Source: Paracoccus laeviglucosivorans (GTDB taxonomy: Bacteria > Pseudomonadota > Alphaproteobacteria > Rhodobacterales > Rhodobacteraceae). From it: DNA of 64,000 nt. A program made the position numbers and the translations under genes. Every line of letters begins with the position of its first letter. The first letter of the stretch is position 1. Of the stretch, positions 35,501 through 44,586 are shown in pieces. The stretch lies in NCBI RefSeq assembly GCF_900182695.1, contig NZ_FXTK01000006.1, forward strand, positions 1-64,000. Direction: 5' to 3'. The notes under the pieces are model-generated. The model was not told where the DNA came from and searched no databases. It saw only the letters and a program-made list of their open reading frames with translations.

Positions 35501-35953
35501 ATGCCCAAGATCGATCTTGAACAGGTTCCCACATTAAAAGGGACGGGTTATCCACCGGAATTCGATGCCATTTCTTCGGAAAGGTTGCGGCAGCGTCTGG
35601 GCGATGCAGCCGGATTGGCCGATTTCGGCGTCAATCTGACGCGCCTGCCGCCCGGCAATTGGTCAAGCCAGCGACATTGGCATTCTCACGAAGATGAATT
35701 CGTTTTTGTCGTCTCGGGCGAGCTGACATTGATCGAAAATGACCGCGAGACTGTGCTGCGCGCGGGCGACTGCGCGGCCTTTCCCAAAGGAATCGCTGAC
35801 GGGCATCACATGGCGAATCGGTCGGATCAGATGGCGGTGTATCTGGAAATCGGGTCGCGTCATCCCGACGACCTGATCTGCTGTTCCGATGTCGACATGA
35901 TCAGCGCCAATGCCGATGGGCTGTTTCGCCACAGGGATGGTCGGCCATATTAA
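35501..35953 (+). CDS. Cupin-domain protein
   Basis: A 150-residue single-domain cupin. Metal-binding residues appear in motif 1 (RHWHSHEDEFVFVVSGE) and the His of motif 2 (GIADGHHMANRSD). Such proteins range from sugar-binding or dioxygenase enzymes to regulators, and nothing in the neighbourhood decides. The start ATG 35501 (MPKIDL) is preferred over 35471 because the first residues of the longer form look non-coding. Confidence 0.8.
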   Translation: MPKIDLEQVPTLKGTGYPPEFDAISSERLRQRLGDAAGLADFGVNLTRLPPGNWSSQRHWHSHEDEFVFVVSGELTLIENDRETVLRAGDCAAFPKGIADGHHMANRSDQMAVYLEIGSRHPDDLICCSDVDMISANADGLFRHRDGRPY

Positions 35954-36223
35954 GTCCGGTGCCATGCCTGAATGTCGGGCAGGGCCGCGCCATTGGCATA
36001 AGCATCAGTTGCGACTGGAACATTTGCGCCAAATCCATGCAGGTAATCGCACCCACCATGATGGCTGGCAGATCAATAAGACATATAGGCTCGATGCAAA
36101 GCGCGGGCGCGATCCCGCGCAAGGCAGTCACAAGCAGGTGACAGGCCACCCCGAACGCATGGCCGCACGGGGCGGTGCCGGATAAGCTGCCTCGAAGAAG
36201 AACGAAAACAGAGGCATATCGAG

Positions 36224-36439
36224 ATGATCAAGACAGGTTCTGCATTCCTGGCACTGACGCTGCTGGTCGCGGGATGCGGCGGCTATAACAACCCGACGAA
36301 CAGTGCAGCGGTCCGCACGGTCGGCGGCGCTGGTCTGGGTGCTGTCACAGCCGACGCATTGGGCGGATCTAAGACGACCGGCGCATTGATCGGTGCGGTT
36401 GCGGGCGGTCTCTCGTGCACCAGTGGCAATTGCTATTAA
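36224..36439 (+). CDS. Small glycine-zipper lipoprotein
   Basis: A 71-residue protein with a lipoprotein signal peptide and lipobox (LLVAGC) followed by a Gly/Ala-rich hydrophobic stretch (VGGAGLGAVTADALGGSK, LIGAVAGGL) typical of glycine-zipper envelope proteins. The C-terminus is CTSGNCY with two Cys. It probably inserts in or near the outer membrane. The AGAGGCATATCGAG upstream supports the start. Confidence 0.75.
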   Translation: MIKTGSAFLALTLLVAGCGGYNNPTNSAAVRTVGGAGLGAVTADALGGSKTTGALIGAVAGGLSCTSGNCY

Positions 36440-36504
36440 CGCGACGGCTGGAACATGACCTGTTGTCACGGGTTGGCCCCTGAATTGATCAAAGGAGCCT
36501 GCCC

Positions 36505-36711
36505 GTGAACGACCCTGACCCTCATGCCCGCAAGCCCGCTCCGCCACAAGCGGGGCGTGCCGCGATCCGCATCGTGATCGTCCTGGCGGTGATTGTCATT
36601 GGCGTCTTTGCATTGCGCCAGTTCTGGCACGCCGAGGAGCGGCAAGAAGATCCTACCAGCGCAACCGCACCGGACAATACCGCAGGGCAGGGCCGCGCGC
36701 CTGCTGAATGA
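36505..36711 (+). CDS. Small single-pass membrane protein
   Basis: A 68-residue protein starting at GTG 36505 after AAAGGAGC. Basic N-terminus, one membrane helix (IRIVIVLAVIVIGVFALRQF) and an acidic, Ala/Pro-rich soluble tail. No recognised family. It lies 65 bases after the lipoprotein gene in the same direction. Confidence 0.6.
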   Translation: MNDPDPHARKPAPPQAGRAAIRIVIVLAVIVIGVFALRQFWHAEERQEDPTSATAPDNTAGQGRAPAE

Positions 36712-36851
36712 CCGAACGCGTTGCAGCGTTGCCGACAACTCAACGGTAAAATGATGCAGTAAAGCGGAATTATACTGGTGCAGCGGCGGGCAGTATGCCT
36801 AAACATGGATTAATATATTTATATTTCGCATGAGAGAGGGGGTGCCTCGCG

Positions 36852-37031
36852 ATGACGATGAACGACAGCGCGGGGACCAATCCCGAAACCGCAAGACTGA
36901 TGGCCGAACTGCGCGAACAAACGCGGATCGAGCCTATCTCTCCGCGCCTTATGCAACTGGCCCGCGAGCTTGATCAGGCTTTGCACGCGGCCCAGCTTTC
37001 ACGGACCCCGCCAGAACAAGAGGCGGGTTGA
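36852..37031 (+). CDS. Small acidic hypothetical protein, 59 residues
   Basis: ATG 36852 is preceded by GAGAGAGGGGG and an AT-rich promoter-like stretch (about 36800-36830). The product reads MTMNDSAGTNPETARLMAEL and continues with amphipathic helices to EQEAG before TGA 37029-37031. Codon use is typical of the genome. There is no membrane segment or known domain. Confidence 0.5.
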   Translation: MTMNDSAGTNPETARLMAELREQTRIEPISPRLMQLARELDQALHAAQLSRTPPEQEAG

Positions 37032-37340
37032 TCGTATATAGCAGGGCTGGGCGGGCGCGATGCAGCCCGGCATCCGACCATCGCCAGAGATGGGATGGCG
37101 CGCGGGAACATTTCCCTTAGGTCGCAGTTCAGGCGTTTCCGTTGATGTGTGATCCGGCGTCCGTCTTTCCTTCTGACGACGTGGGCCGGGCAGGTCATGC
37201 TGGCAAATCCTGTCCCGGACAACGCGGTCCGCAGAACGGGGTCGGGGCGTCGGGCGTCGCCGATATGCGCGGCGTCCTTCGTCCCGATGCAGCCGATGCG
37301 CAATGCCGCCCGACCATGGCCGGGCGGCAAGCTTGGCTGC
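37032..37340. other. Intergenic region between convergent genes
   Basis: No credible gene. It holds a terminator-like hairpin near the end of the RTX gene (37305-37328). Confidence 0.5.
37305..37328 (-). terminator. Hairpin downstream of the large RTX gene
   Basis: GCCGCCCG and CGGGCGGC form a perfect 8-bp stem with an ACCATGGC loop, 13 bases beyond the RTX stop codon. The U-tract is missing. Confidence 0.45.
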
Positions 37341-39788
37341 TTAGACAAAGGTAAAGTCGGACGCATCCACCATCCCGGCAGACGCGCCGACCAGCGTGAT
37401 CGACGTGCCGCCGAAGCTGATCACGGCATTGCCATTCACGGTAGAGATGTTCAGGTCGCGGAACTCGTCATAGGCCGCGCCGCCATGGATCACGATGCGG
37501 TCGATGCCGTTCTGCCAATCGGTGATGCGGTCGGCATTGTTCGCAGCAAGGAAGTGGAACTGGTCGACGCCAAGACCGCCGGTCAGCACATCATTGCCCG
37601 CATGTCCCCAGATCACGTCATTGCCCGCGCCGCCGATGACGGTGTCATTGCCCAGACCGCCCAGCAGCGTGTCATTGCCCGCGCCACCGTTCAACACGTC
37701 ATGGCCGAAGCCGCCGTCGATATTGTTGGCGCCCGCATTGCCCGTCAGACGGTCCGCCAGTTTCGAGCCGATCAGGTTCTCGATCTGGATCAGCGTATCG
37801 ACGCCCTGACCGCCGCCGGTGGTCTGCGGTCCGGTCAGCGTCAGGTTTACGGTGACGCTGCCCGCAGACCCGGCATAGCTGGCCGTGTCGATGCCCGTGC
37901 CGCCGTTCAGCGTGTCATTGCCCATGCCGCCCGCCAGCACGTCATTGCCCGCGCCGCCGATCAGGTTATTGGCGGCGGCATTGCCAGTGATGCGATCGGC
38001 AAAGTTCGAACCGATGACGGATTCGATCGATTCCAGCCGATCCGTGCCCTGTCCGCCGCCCAGCGTCTGCGCCTCGGTCAGGGCAAGGTTCACCGTCACG
38101 CCGCCGGCCGCTGCGGCATAGCTGACCATATCGCGGCCCGTGCCACCCAGCAGGGTGTCGTTGCCCGCCCCGCCGATCAGCGTATCGTTGCCCGCGCCGC
38201 CATCGACGTAATCATTGCCGATATGGCCGGTGAAGATGTCGTTGCCGTCAAGCAGGTCGATGCGGCTGTAGCTGCTGACCTGACGGATGGCGCTGATGTT
38301 GAAGATGTCGTTCCCGCCGGTCCCCGAAATGTCGTAATAGGACATGTCCAGTATCTCGGTCCCGATGACGTTTGCGGCCGTCAGCGTAAAGCGCGACACC
38401 GCGATGTCCGAAGTCAGGCGGATCGTGTCCGCGCCAAGCCCACCGTTGTAGATGTCGTTGCCGAAATTATTGCCGCCGATCAGGAAGGTGTCGTTACCCG
38501 TCCCGCCAAACAGGCTGTCATCACCCGTGCCGCCGATCAGTTCGTCATTGCCCGCACCGCCGTTCAGCGTGTCATTGCCCGCACCGCCATCGACGTAATC
38601 GTTGCCAGCATAGCCGGTAAAGCCGTCATTGCCGTCATACATATAGATGCGGCCATAGCTGTTGGTGTTGGTGATGCCCGAGATGTTGAAGATGTCGTTC
38701 CCGCCGGTCCCCTCGATGTCGTAATAGGAAAAGTCCAGCGTCTCGGTTCCGATCACGTTGCCGCTGGTCAGCTGCAGCCGCGAAACGGTCACGTCCGAGG
38801 TCAGCAGGATACGGTCGGCACCCGCGCCGCCGTTATAGATATCCAGCCCGAAATCGCTGCCGCCGATGCGGAAGGTATCGTTGCCCGTACCGCCGATCAG
38901 ATTGTCATTCCCGGTGCCGCCGGTCAGCGTGTCATCGCCCGCCGCGCCGTTCAGCGTGTCGTTGCCGGAACCGCCATCGACGTAATCGCTACCCGCATAT
39001 CCGGTAAAGGCATCGTTGCCATCATACATGTAGATGGTGCCGTAGCTGTTCGTGCTGGCGATGCCCGAGATGTTGAAGATGTCGTCGCCGCCCGTCCCTT
39101 CGATGTCGTAATACGAAAAGTCCAGCAATTCGGTCGAAAGCACATTCCCCGCCATCAGCGTCAACCGCGAGACGGTCACATCCGAGGTCAGCAGGATACG
39201 GTCCGCGCCGTCGCCGCCGTTATAGATGTCAAAGCCGAAATCACTGCCTCCGATGCGGAACACATCGTCGCCCGTGCCGCCCATCAGGTTGTCATTGCCG
39301 TTGCCGCCGACCAGCGTGTCGTTCCCGGCACCGCCGATCAACGTGTCATTGCCTGCACCGCCATCGACCAGATCATTGCCGATATAGCCGGTAAAGCGAT
39401 CCGCGCCATCAAGCATATAGATCATGCCATAGCTGTTGGTCAGCGTGATGCCCGAAATGTCGAAGACGTCGTTCCCACCCGTCCCCGAAATGTCGTAATA
39501 GGAAAAATCCAGCATCTCGGTGCTGGTCAGATAGGTGCTGTTCAGCAGCAGTTGCGACACGACCAGATCCGAACTTAGCTGGATGCGGTCGGCGCCATCG
39601 CCGCCGTTGAAATAGTCCGTGCCGGGATTGGTGCCGCCGATGCGGAAAATATCATCGCCAGACCCGCCGTTCAGCGTGTCATTCCCGCCATAGCCGATGA
39701 TCGTGTCATTGCCGCCCAGACCGTTGATGACCTCGGACAGATCGGTGCCGGGCAGACTGTCTGCGTTATCGGTTCCGGTAATCGCCAT
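37341..39788 (-). CDS. Large RTX protein with four 129-residue tandem modules
   Basis: A secreted-type protein of 815 residues. Residues 1-47 are RTX repeats. Residues 48-434 are three modules of exactly 129 residues, and a fourth starts at 435 and diverges after about 118 residues. Each module starts with FRIGG or FLIGG, contains DIYNGG.GADRI.LTSD, LDFSYYDI.GTGGNDIFNIS, a SYG.IYM.DGND segment and ends with nonapeptide repeats. Two YA..AGGVTVNL-type repeats and further GGxGNDxL units follow, then a type I secretion C-terminus (ITDWQNGIDRIVIHGG to DFTFV). The start 39788 follows GCGAGGCGAG. A surface or matrix adhesin is a reasonable guess. Confidence 0.88.
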   Translation of the reverse strand: MAITGTDNADSLPGTDLSEVINGLGGNDTIIGYGGNDTLNGGSGDDIFRIGGTNPGTDYFNGGDGADRIQLSSDLVVSQLLLNSTYLTSTEMLDFSYYDISGTGGNDVFDISGITLTNSYGMIYMLDGADRFTGYIGNDLVDGGAGNDTLIGGAGNDTLVGGNGNDNLMGGTGDDVFRIGGSDFGFDIYNGGDGADRILLTSDVTVSRLTLMAGNVLSTELLDFSYYDIEGTGGDDIFNISGIASTNSYGTIYMYDGNDAFTGYAGSDYVDGGSGNDTLNGAAGDDTLTGGTGNDNLIGGTGNDTFRIGGSDFGLDIYNGGAGADRILLTSDVTVSRLQLTSGNVIGTETLDFSYYDIEGTGGNDIFNISGITNTNSYGRIYMYDGNDGFTGYAGNDYVDGGAGNDTLNGGAGNDELIGGTGDDSLFGGTGNDTFLIGGNNFGNDIYNGGLGADTIRLTSDIAVSRFTLTAANVIGTEILDMSYYDISGTGGNDIFNISAIRQVSSYSRIDLLDGNDIFTGHIGNDYVDGGAGNDTLIGGAGNDTLLGGTGRDMVSYAAAAGGVTVNLALTEAQTLGGGQGTDRLESIESVIGSNFADRITGNAAANNLIGGAGNDVLAGGMGNDTLNGGTGIDTASYAGSAGSVTVNLTLTGPQTTGGGQGVDTLIQIENLIGSKLADRLTGNAGANNIDGGFGHDVLNGGAGNDTLLGGLGNDTVIGGAGNDVIWGHAGNDVLTGGLGVDQFHFLAANNADRITDWQNGIDRIVIHGGAAYDEFRDLNISTVNGNAVISFGGTSITLVGASAGMVDASDFTFV
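38133..39647 (-). repeat. Four tandem 387-bp coding repeats in the RTX gene
   Basis: Module starts on the minus strand lie at 39647, 39260, 38873 and 38486, each 387 bases apart without length variation. Modules 2 and 3 are the most alike; module 4 loses similarity in its last residues. The DNA is also visibly similar between modules. Confidence 0.9.
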
Positions 39789-39951
39789 TCTCGCCTCGCA
39801 TGAAATAAAAAAGCCGCAAATGCCAAGACTACCGCCCAGTTTCCTGACAAATTCAAGAGGATTTGCCGTGACTTGACGGCAATTGGAAAATTCCCGCCCA
39901 TGGCCGTATCGCCATGTTAGGCTGAGGCCGTGACCGACAAAGGGGGGCGTG

Positions 39952-40755
39952 ATGGCTGATGGCATAATTCGCGTGGGCGTGGGCGGCTGGACCTATGAGC
40001 CGTGGCGCGGCAGCTTTTATCCCGACGGTCTGGCGCAAAAACGCGAACTGGGACATGCCAGCCGCCACCTGACCAGCATCGAGGTCAACGGCACCTATTA
40101 CGGATCGCAAAAGCCCGACAGCTTTCGCAAGTGGCATGATGAGACGCCCGAGGACTTCGTCTTTTCGCTGAAAGCTCCGCGCTTTGCGACGAACCGCAAG
40201 GTGCTGGCCGATGCGGGCGAAAGCGTCAGCCGCTTTTTCGACAGCGGCGTGGCGTTGCTGGACGACAAGCTGGGGCCGATCAACTGGCAGTTCATGGCGA
40301 CCAAGAAATTCGATCCCGAGGATTTCGCAGGCTTTCTGAAGCTGCTTCCCCCCGAGGCGCATGGTCAACGCCTGCGTCACGCGGTCGAGGTGCGCCATGA
40401 CAGTTTCCGCGTGCTGGAGTTCGTCGATCTGTGCCGCGAACATGGTGTGGCGATCATCATCTCGGCCGATGGGGAATTTCCGCAGATCGCGGACCTGACC
40501 ACGGATTTCGTCTATGCCCGGATCATGGGAACCAAGGCCGATCATCCCGAAGGGTATGACGACAAGGCGCTGGACCAATGGGCCGCACGGGCGCGATCCT
40601 GGGCCGCGGGCGACAGCCCGGACGGATTGGATTATGCGGGCAAGGCAGCCAAGACAACGCCGCGCGACGTGTTTCTATATGTCATCAGCGGGGCCAAGGA
40701 ACGCAATCCTCAGGCCGCGATGGCATTGCTGCGCAGGCTGGGTCAGAAAGACTGA
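39952..40755 (+). CDS. DUF72 family protein (YecE-like)
   Basis: A 267-residue TIM-barrel protein of the DUF72 family: IRVGVGGWTYEPWRGSFYPD, SIEVNGTYYGSQKPDSFRKW, FVFSLKAPRFATNRK and VEVRHDSF are its usual blocks. Biochemical function is not established for the family. ATG 39952 or the adjacent GTG 39949 follows AGGGGGG. It is divergent from the RTX gene. Confidence 0.9.
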   Translation: MADGIIRVGVGGWTYEPWRGSFYPDGLAQKRELGHASRHLTSIEVNGTYYGSQKPDSFRKWHDETPEDFVFSLKAPRFATNRKVLADAGESVSRFFDSGVALLDDKLGPINWQFMATKKFDPEDFAGFLKLLPPEAHGQRLRHAVEVRHDSFRVLEFVDLCREHGVAIIISADGEFPQIADLTTDFVYARIMGTKADHPEGYDDKALDQWAARARSWAAGDSPDGLDYAGKAAKTTPRDVFLYVISGAKERNPQAAMALLRRLGQKD

Positions 40756-40848
40756 CCCTGCTGGCACTGGAATCACGGCGTCCATGGGTATAGTCCTGTC
40801 AAATCCGAAGGGCCCGGTGCGGGTCAGCTCCAGACGGGAATAACAGAA

Positions 40849-42684
40849 ATGCCAGCCTATCGCTCTCGCACGACCACGCATGGCCGCAACATGGCAGGGG
40901 CCCGCGGCCTTTGGCGTGCCACCGGCATGAAGGACGGCGATTTCGGCAAGCCCATCATCGCAGTCGTCAACTCGTTCACGCAATTCGTGCCCGGCCACGT
41001 CCACCTTAAGGATCTGGGCCAGCTTGTCGCGCGCGAGATCGAGGCCGCGGGCGGCGTCGCCAAGGAATTCAACACCATTGCGGTCGATGACGGCATCGCG
41101 ATGGGCCATGACGGGATGCTGTATTCGCTGCCCTCGCGCGAAATTATCGCCGACAGCGTGGAATACATGGTCAACGCGCATTGCGCCGATGCCATGGTCT
41201 GCATCTCGAACTGCGACAAGATCACGCCCGGTATGCTGAATGCCGCGATGCGCCTGAACATCCCCGCCGTCTTCGTGTCGGGCGGGCCGATGGAGGCGGG
41301 CAAGGTCGTCATGCACGGCAAGAAGCACGCGCTGGATCTGGTCGATGCCATGGTCGCCGCCGCCGATGACAGCGTTTCGGATGAGGACGTGAACGTGATC
41401 GAGCGTTCGGCCTGCCCGACCTGCGGATCGTGTTCGGGCATGTTCACCGCCAATTCGATGAACTGCCTGACCGAGGCGCTGGGCCTGTCGCTGCCGGGCA
41501 ACGGCTCGACCCTGGCGACCCATGCCGACCGCAAGCGCCTGTTCATCGAGGCGGGGCACCTGATCGTAGACATCACACGCCGCTATTACGAACAGAACGA
41601 CGCATCCGTGCTGCCGCGCAATGTGGCGAACAAGAAGGCGTTCGAAAACGCCATGTCGCTGGACATCGCCATGGGCGGGTCCACCAACACCGTGCTGCAC
41701 ATCCTTGCGGCCGCCTATGAGGGCGGGATCGACTTCGACCTGTCCGACATCGACCGGCTGTCGCGGGGCGTGCCCTGCCTGTCCAAAGTCGCACCTGCCA
41801 AGCAGGACGTGCATATGGAGGACGTTCACCGCGCCGGCGGCATCATGGCGATCCTGGGCCAGTTGGAACGCGGCGGGCTGATCCACCGCGACACGCCCAC
41901 CGTCCATGCGCCGACGCTGGGCGATGCGATCGACCGCTGGGACATTTCCCGCACCGACAGCGAAACCGTGCACAACTTCTTTCGCGCGGCACCGGGCGGC
42001 ATCCCGACGCAGGTGGCGTTTTCGCAGGATGCGCGCTGGGACACGCTGGATCTGGACCGGCAGGCAGGCGTCATCCGCTCGGTCAACTCGCCCTTTACCG
42101 CCGATGGCGGTCTGGCGGTGCTTAGCGGCAATATCGCTGTGGACGGCTGCATCGTGAAGACGGCGGGCGTGGACGAATCCATCCTGAAATTCACAGGCCC
42201 CGCCGTGGTCTATGAAAGTCAGGATGCGGCGGTCAGCGGCATTCTGGGCGGCAAGGTCAAGGCGGGCGACGTGGTCGTCATCCGCTATGAAGGGCCAAAA
42301 GGCGGGCCGGGGATGCAGGAAATGCTGTATCCGACCAGCTATCTGAAATCCAAGGGTCTGGGCGCGGCTTGCGCGCTGATCACGGACGGGCGTTTCTCGG
42401 GCGGCACGTCGGGGCTGTCCATCGGCCACGCCTCGCCCGAGGCGGCGCAGGGCGGGCTGATCGGTCTGGTCAAGAATGGCGACATCATCGAGATCGACAT
42501 CCCGAACCGCACCATCAACCTTGCCGTCCCCGACGCCGAGCTGGAGGTCCGCCGCGCCGAGCAGGACAAGCTGGGCTGGAAACCCGCCGAGCCGCGCAAG
42601 CGCAATGTGACCACCGCGCTAAAGGCCTACGCCGCCTTTGCGTCGTCGGCGGATAAGGGCGCGGTACGGATTTTGCCCGAGTGA
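40849..42684 (+). CDS. ilvD: Dihydroxy-acid dehydratase
   Basis: A 611-residue Fe-S enzyme converting dihydroxy acids to 2-keto acids in valine, leucine and isoleucine synthesis. Cluster-binding cysteines lie in [13 protein letters not shown] and [34 protein letters not shown] and the C-terminal [20 protein letters not shown] are conserved active-site segments. Length is normal. A strong intrinsic terminator follows directly, so it is probably the last or only gene of its transcript. Confidence 0.97.
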   Translation: MPAYRSRTTTHGRNMAGARGLWRATGMKDGDFGKPIIAVVNSFTQFVPGHVHLKDLGQLVAREIEAAGGVAKEFNTIAVDDGIAMGHDGMLYSLPSREIIADSVEYMVNAHCADAMVCISNCDKITPGMLNAAMRLNIPAVFVSGGPMEAGKVVMHGKKHALDLVDAMVAAADDSVSDEDVNVIERSACPTCGSCSGMFTANSMNCLTEALGLSLPGNGSTLATHADRKRLFIEAGHLIVDITRRYYEQNDASVLPRNVANKKAFENAMSLDIAMGGSTNTVLHILAAAYEGGIDFDLSDIDRLSRGVPCLSKVAPAKQDVHMEDVHRAGGIMAILGQLERGGLIHRDTPTVHAPTLGDAIDRWDISRTDSETVHNFFRAAPGGIPTQVAFSQDARWDTLDLDRQAGVIRSVNSPFTADGGLAVLSGNIAVDGCIVKTAGVDESILKFTGPAVVYESQDAAVSGILGGKVKAGDVVVIRYEGPKGGPGMQEMLYPTSYLKSKGLGAACALITDGRFSGGTSGLSIGHASPEAAQGGLIGLVKNGDIIEIDIPNRTINLAVPDAELEVRRAEQDKLGWKPAEPRKRNVTTALKAYAAFASSADKGAVRILPE

Positions 42685-42690
42685 TTGCGA

Positions 42691-42719
42691 AAAGGCCCGC
42701 AGTGATGCGGGCCTTTTTT
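42691..42719 (+). terminator. Rho-independent terminator of ilvD
   Basis: AAAGGCCCGC and GCGGGCCTTT form a 10-bp stem with an AGTGAT loop, extended by further T residues, seven bases after the ilvD stop codon. Confidence 0.9.
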
Positions 42720-42758
42720 GCAGGGGCGGTGGTGTGGGTGTGATGCCGGACGAAGCGG

Positions 42759-43124
42759 TCAAACGGCCTGGTCGAATCGTCCCTGAGCATCGGGCCATGT
42801 CCAGATAGTCTGGTCGGCGAGGATCGCCTCAACAACCGCTTCCGCCCTTGATCGGGCGCTTGTGTTTTCGCCTAACCCCATGTGCTGGGTTTCGATCTCG
42901 ACTAGAAACCCGACGACCTCGCCGCGGGGTATTCCCCTGCGCAGCTCTGAAGCCGCCTCTAGCAAATAGCTGTCGTATTCGTCTGCGAATGGCAGGTTCG
43001 CTTCGTCGTCCCATCTGCTCGAGCAGTTTTCTGGGTCCAGCAGTCCGATAGGATCCCAGAGCGCCCAACCGATGTCGCGTAGCTTCGATAACTTAATTCT
43101 GGGCTGAGGGACCGCCTGCATCAT
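42759..43124 (-). CDS. DUF1871-like small protein
   Basis: A 121-residue acidic soluble protein. The pattern IGWALWDPIGLL, FADEYDSYLLEAASELRRG and GFLVEIETQHMGL resembles the DUF1871 family, members of which have been proposed as immunity proteins of polymorphic toxins. No toxin gene is nearby. ATG 43124 follows AGAG at good spacing; 43154 has no ribosome binding site. The family match is by pattern only. Confidence 0.55.
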   Translation of the reverse strand: MMQAVPQPRIKLSKLRDIGWALWDPIGLLDPENCSSRWDDEANLPFADEYDSYLLEAASELRRGIPRGEVVGFLVEIETQHMGLGENTSARSRAEAVVEAILADQTIWTWPDAQGRFDQAV

Positions 43125-43212
43125 CGGAAACTCTGTTAGGTGTCTGGATCCCATAAGGCTATGCGAAGCTCACGACCGTCTGCAATGGGCTCATTTTCCC
43201 CCTTCCACCCCC

Positions 43213-44520
43213 TCATGCCGGCACGATATTCCCCGCAGGATTGCTGCTGTAACGCCCCCGCGCGTCGATGATCAGCGCCGCGTGCTCGCGCAGCATCGCG
43301 TAATCCACATCGCTGTGATCGGTCAGGATCAGGACGGCGTCGTAACCCGCCACGACCTCGGCGGTCAGCGCCACTGATGCCAGATCAAAGCTGTGTTCGC
43401 GCATGACCGGGAAAACCGGGACGTGGCTGTCGGAATAATCCAGAACCGCGCCCCAATCCCGCAGCCGCTCCATCACCAGCACCGAGGGGCTTTCGCGCAC
43501 ATCGTCCACATCCGGTTTATAGGCGATGCCAAGACAAAGCAGGCGCGCGCCGGACATGACCTTGCCGCGTGCGTTCAGGGCCTGCAGCGCCTTGCCCACG
43601 ACGTAATCGGGCATCGAGGCGTTCACCTCTCCGGCCAGTTCGATGAAGCGGGTGTGAATGCCGTATTCGCGGGCCTTCCATGTCAGGTAGAAGGGATCGA
43701 CCGGGATGCAATGGCCGCCGATGCCGGGGCCGGGATAGAATGCCTTGAAACCAAAGGGCTTTGTTGCGGCGGCGCCGATCACCTCGAAGATGTCCAGCCC
43801 CATGCGTTGGGCGACGATCTTCAGTTCATTCACCAACCCGATATTCACGGCGCGGTAGATGTTTTCCAACAGCTTCACCATCTCGGCGGCGCGCGATGAA
43901 CTGACGGGAACAACCGTGTCTATAAAGGCGGAATACAGCGCCACGCCCGCCGCCTGCGATGCCGGATCGTCGCCGCCCACCACCTTGGGAATGCGGCTGG
44001 TGTCGAAATCGGGGTTGCCGGGGTCTTCGCGTTCCGGGGAATAGACCAGAAAGGCGTCCACGCCCGGCGTCAGACCGGCGGCGGTGAAATAGGGTGCCAG
44101 CACCTCGGCGGTGGTGCCGGGCCATGTCGTGCTTTCCAAGGACAGCAACTGCCCGGCCCGCAGATGCGGCGCAAGCGACTCCATCGTCGCGGTGACAAAG
44201 CGCAGGTCGGGTTCGCGGTGCTTGTCCAAAGGCGTCGGCACGCAGATCAGCAGCGCATCGCATTCGGCGGCACGGCTGTAATCGCCGGTCGCCTGAAAGC
44301 CGCGTGCGTTCATGGCGGCGATCGCCTTGGGTGCGATGTGGCGGATGGGGCTTTCGCCTGCGGTCAGTTGGCGGATGCGTTCGGGCAGGATGTCGAAGCC
44401 AAGCACCGGCAGGCCCATTTCACTGATGCGCATGGCCAGCGGAATGCCGACATAGCCCAGACCCACGACGCCGACGCGGGCGGTGCGGTCTCCGATCTTG
44501 CGCAGCAATTCTTCCAGCAT
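43213..44520 (-). CDS. Nucleotide sugar dehydrogenase (UDP-GlcNAc 6-dehydrogenase type)
   Basis: A 435-residue NAD-dependent enzyme oxidising the C6 hydroxyl of a UDP-sugar to a uronic acid for surface polysaccharide. The NAD motif [39 protein letters not shown] and the catalytic Cys in [20 protein letters not shown] are present; the pattern after the Cys resembles WbpA/TviB-type UDP-GlcNAc(A) dehydrogenases more than UDP-glucose dehydrogenase. ATG 44520 follows GAAAGG; 44544 and 44565 are alternatives. It is on the same strand as the cyclase operon and close to the glycosyltransferase cluster. Confidence 0.88.
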   Translation of the reverse strand: MLEELLRKIGDRTARVGVVGLGYVGIPLAMRISEMGLPVLGFDILPERIRQLTAGESPIRHIAPKAIAAMNARGFQATGDYSRAAECDALLICVPTPLDKHREPDLRFVTATMESLAPHLRAGQLLSLESTTWPGTTAEVLAPYFTAAGLTPGVDAFLVYSPEREDPGNPDFDTSRIPKVVGGDDPASQAAGVALYSAFIDTVVPVSSSRAAEMVKLLENIYRAVNIGLVNELKIVAQRMGLDIFEVIGAAATKPFGFKAFYPGPGIGGHCIPVDPFYLTWKAREYGIHTRFIELAGEVNASMPDYVVGKALQALNARGKVMSGARLLCLGIAYKPDVDDVRESPSVLVMERLRDWGAVLDYSDSHVPVFPVMREHSFDLASVALTAEVVAGYDAVLILTDHSDVDYAMLREHAALIIDARGRYSSNPAGNIVPA

Positions 44521-44586
44521 CCCGTGACCTTTCGCTTTTGCCATTCCGCCTAACATGGGCCGCAATTCCTGACCAGCCGCAGGAGG

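Noticed and set aside
37149-39578. 809-codon plus-strand frame opposite the large RTX gene
   Set aside because: It is periodic only because the RTX gene is repetitive; no recognisable fold or start site.
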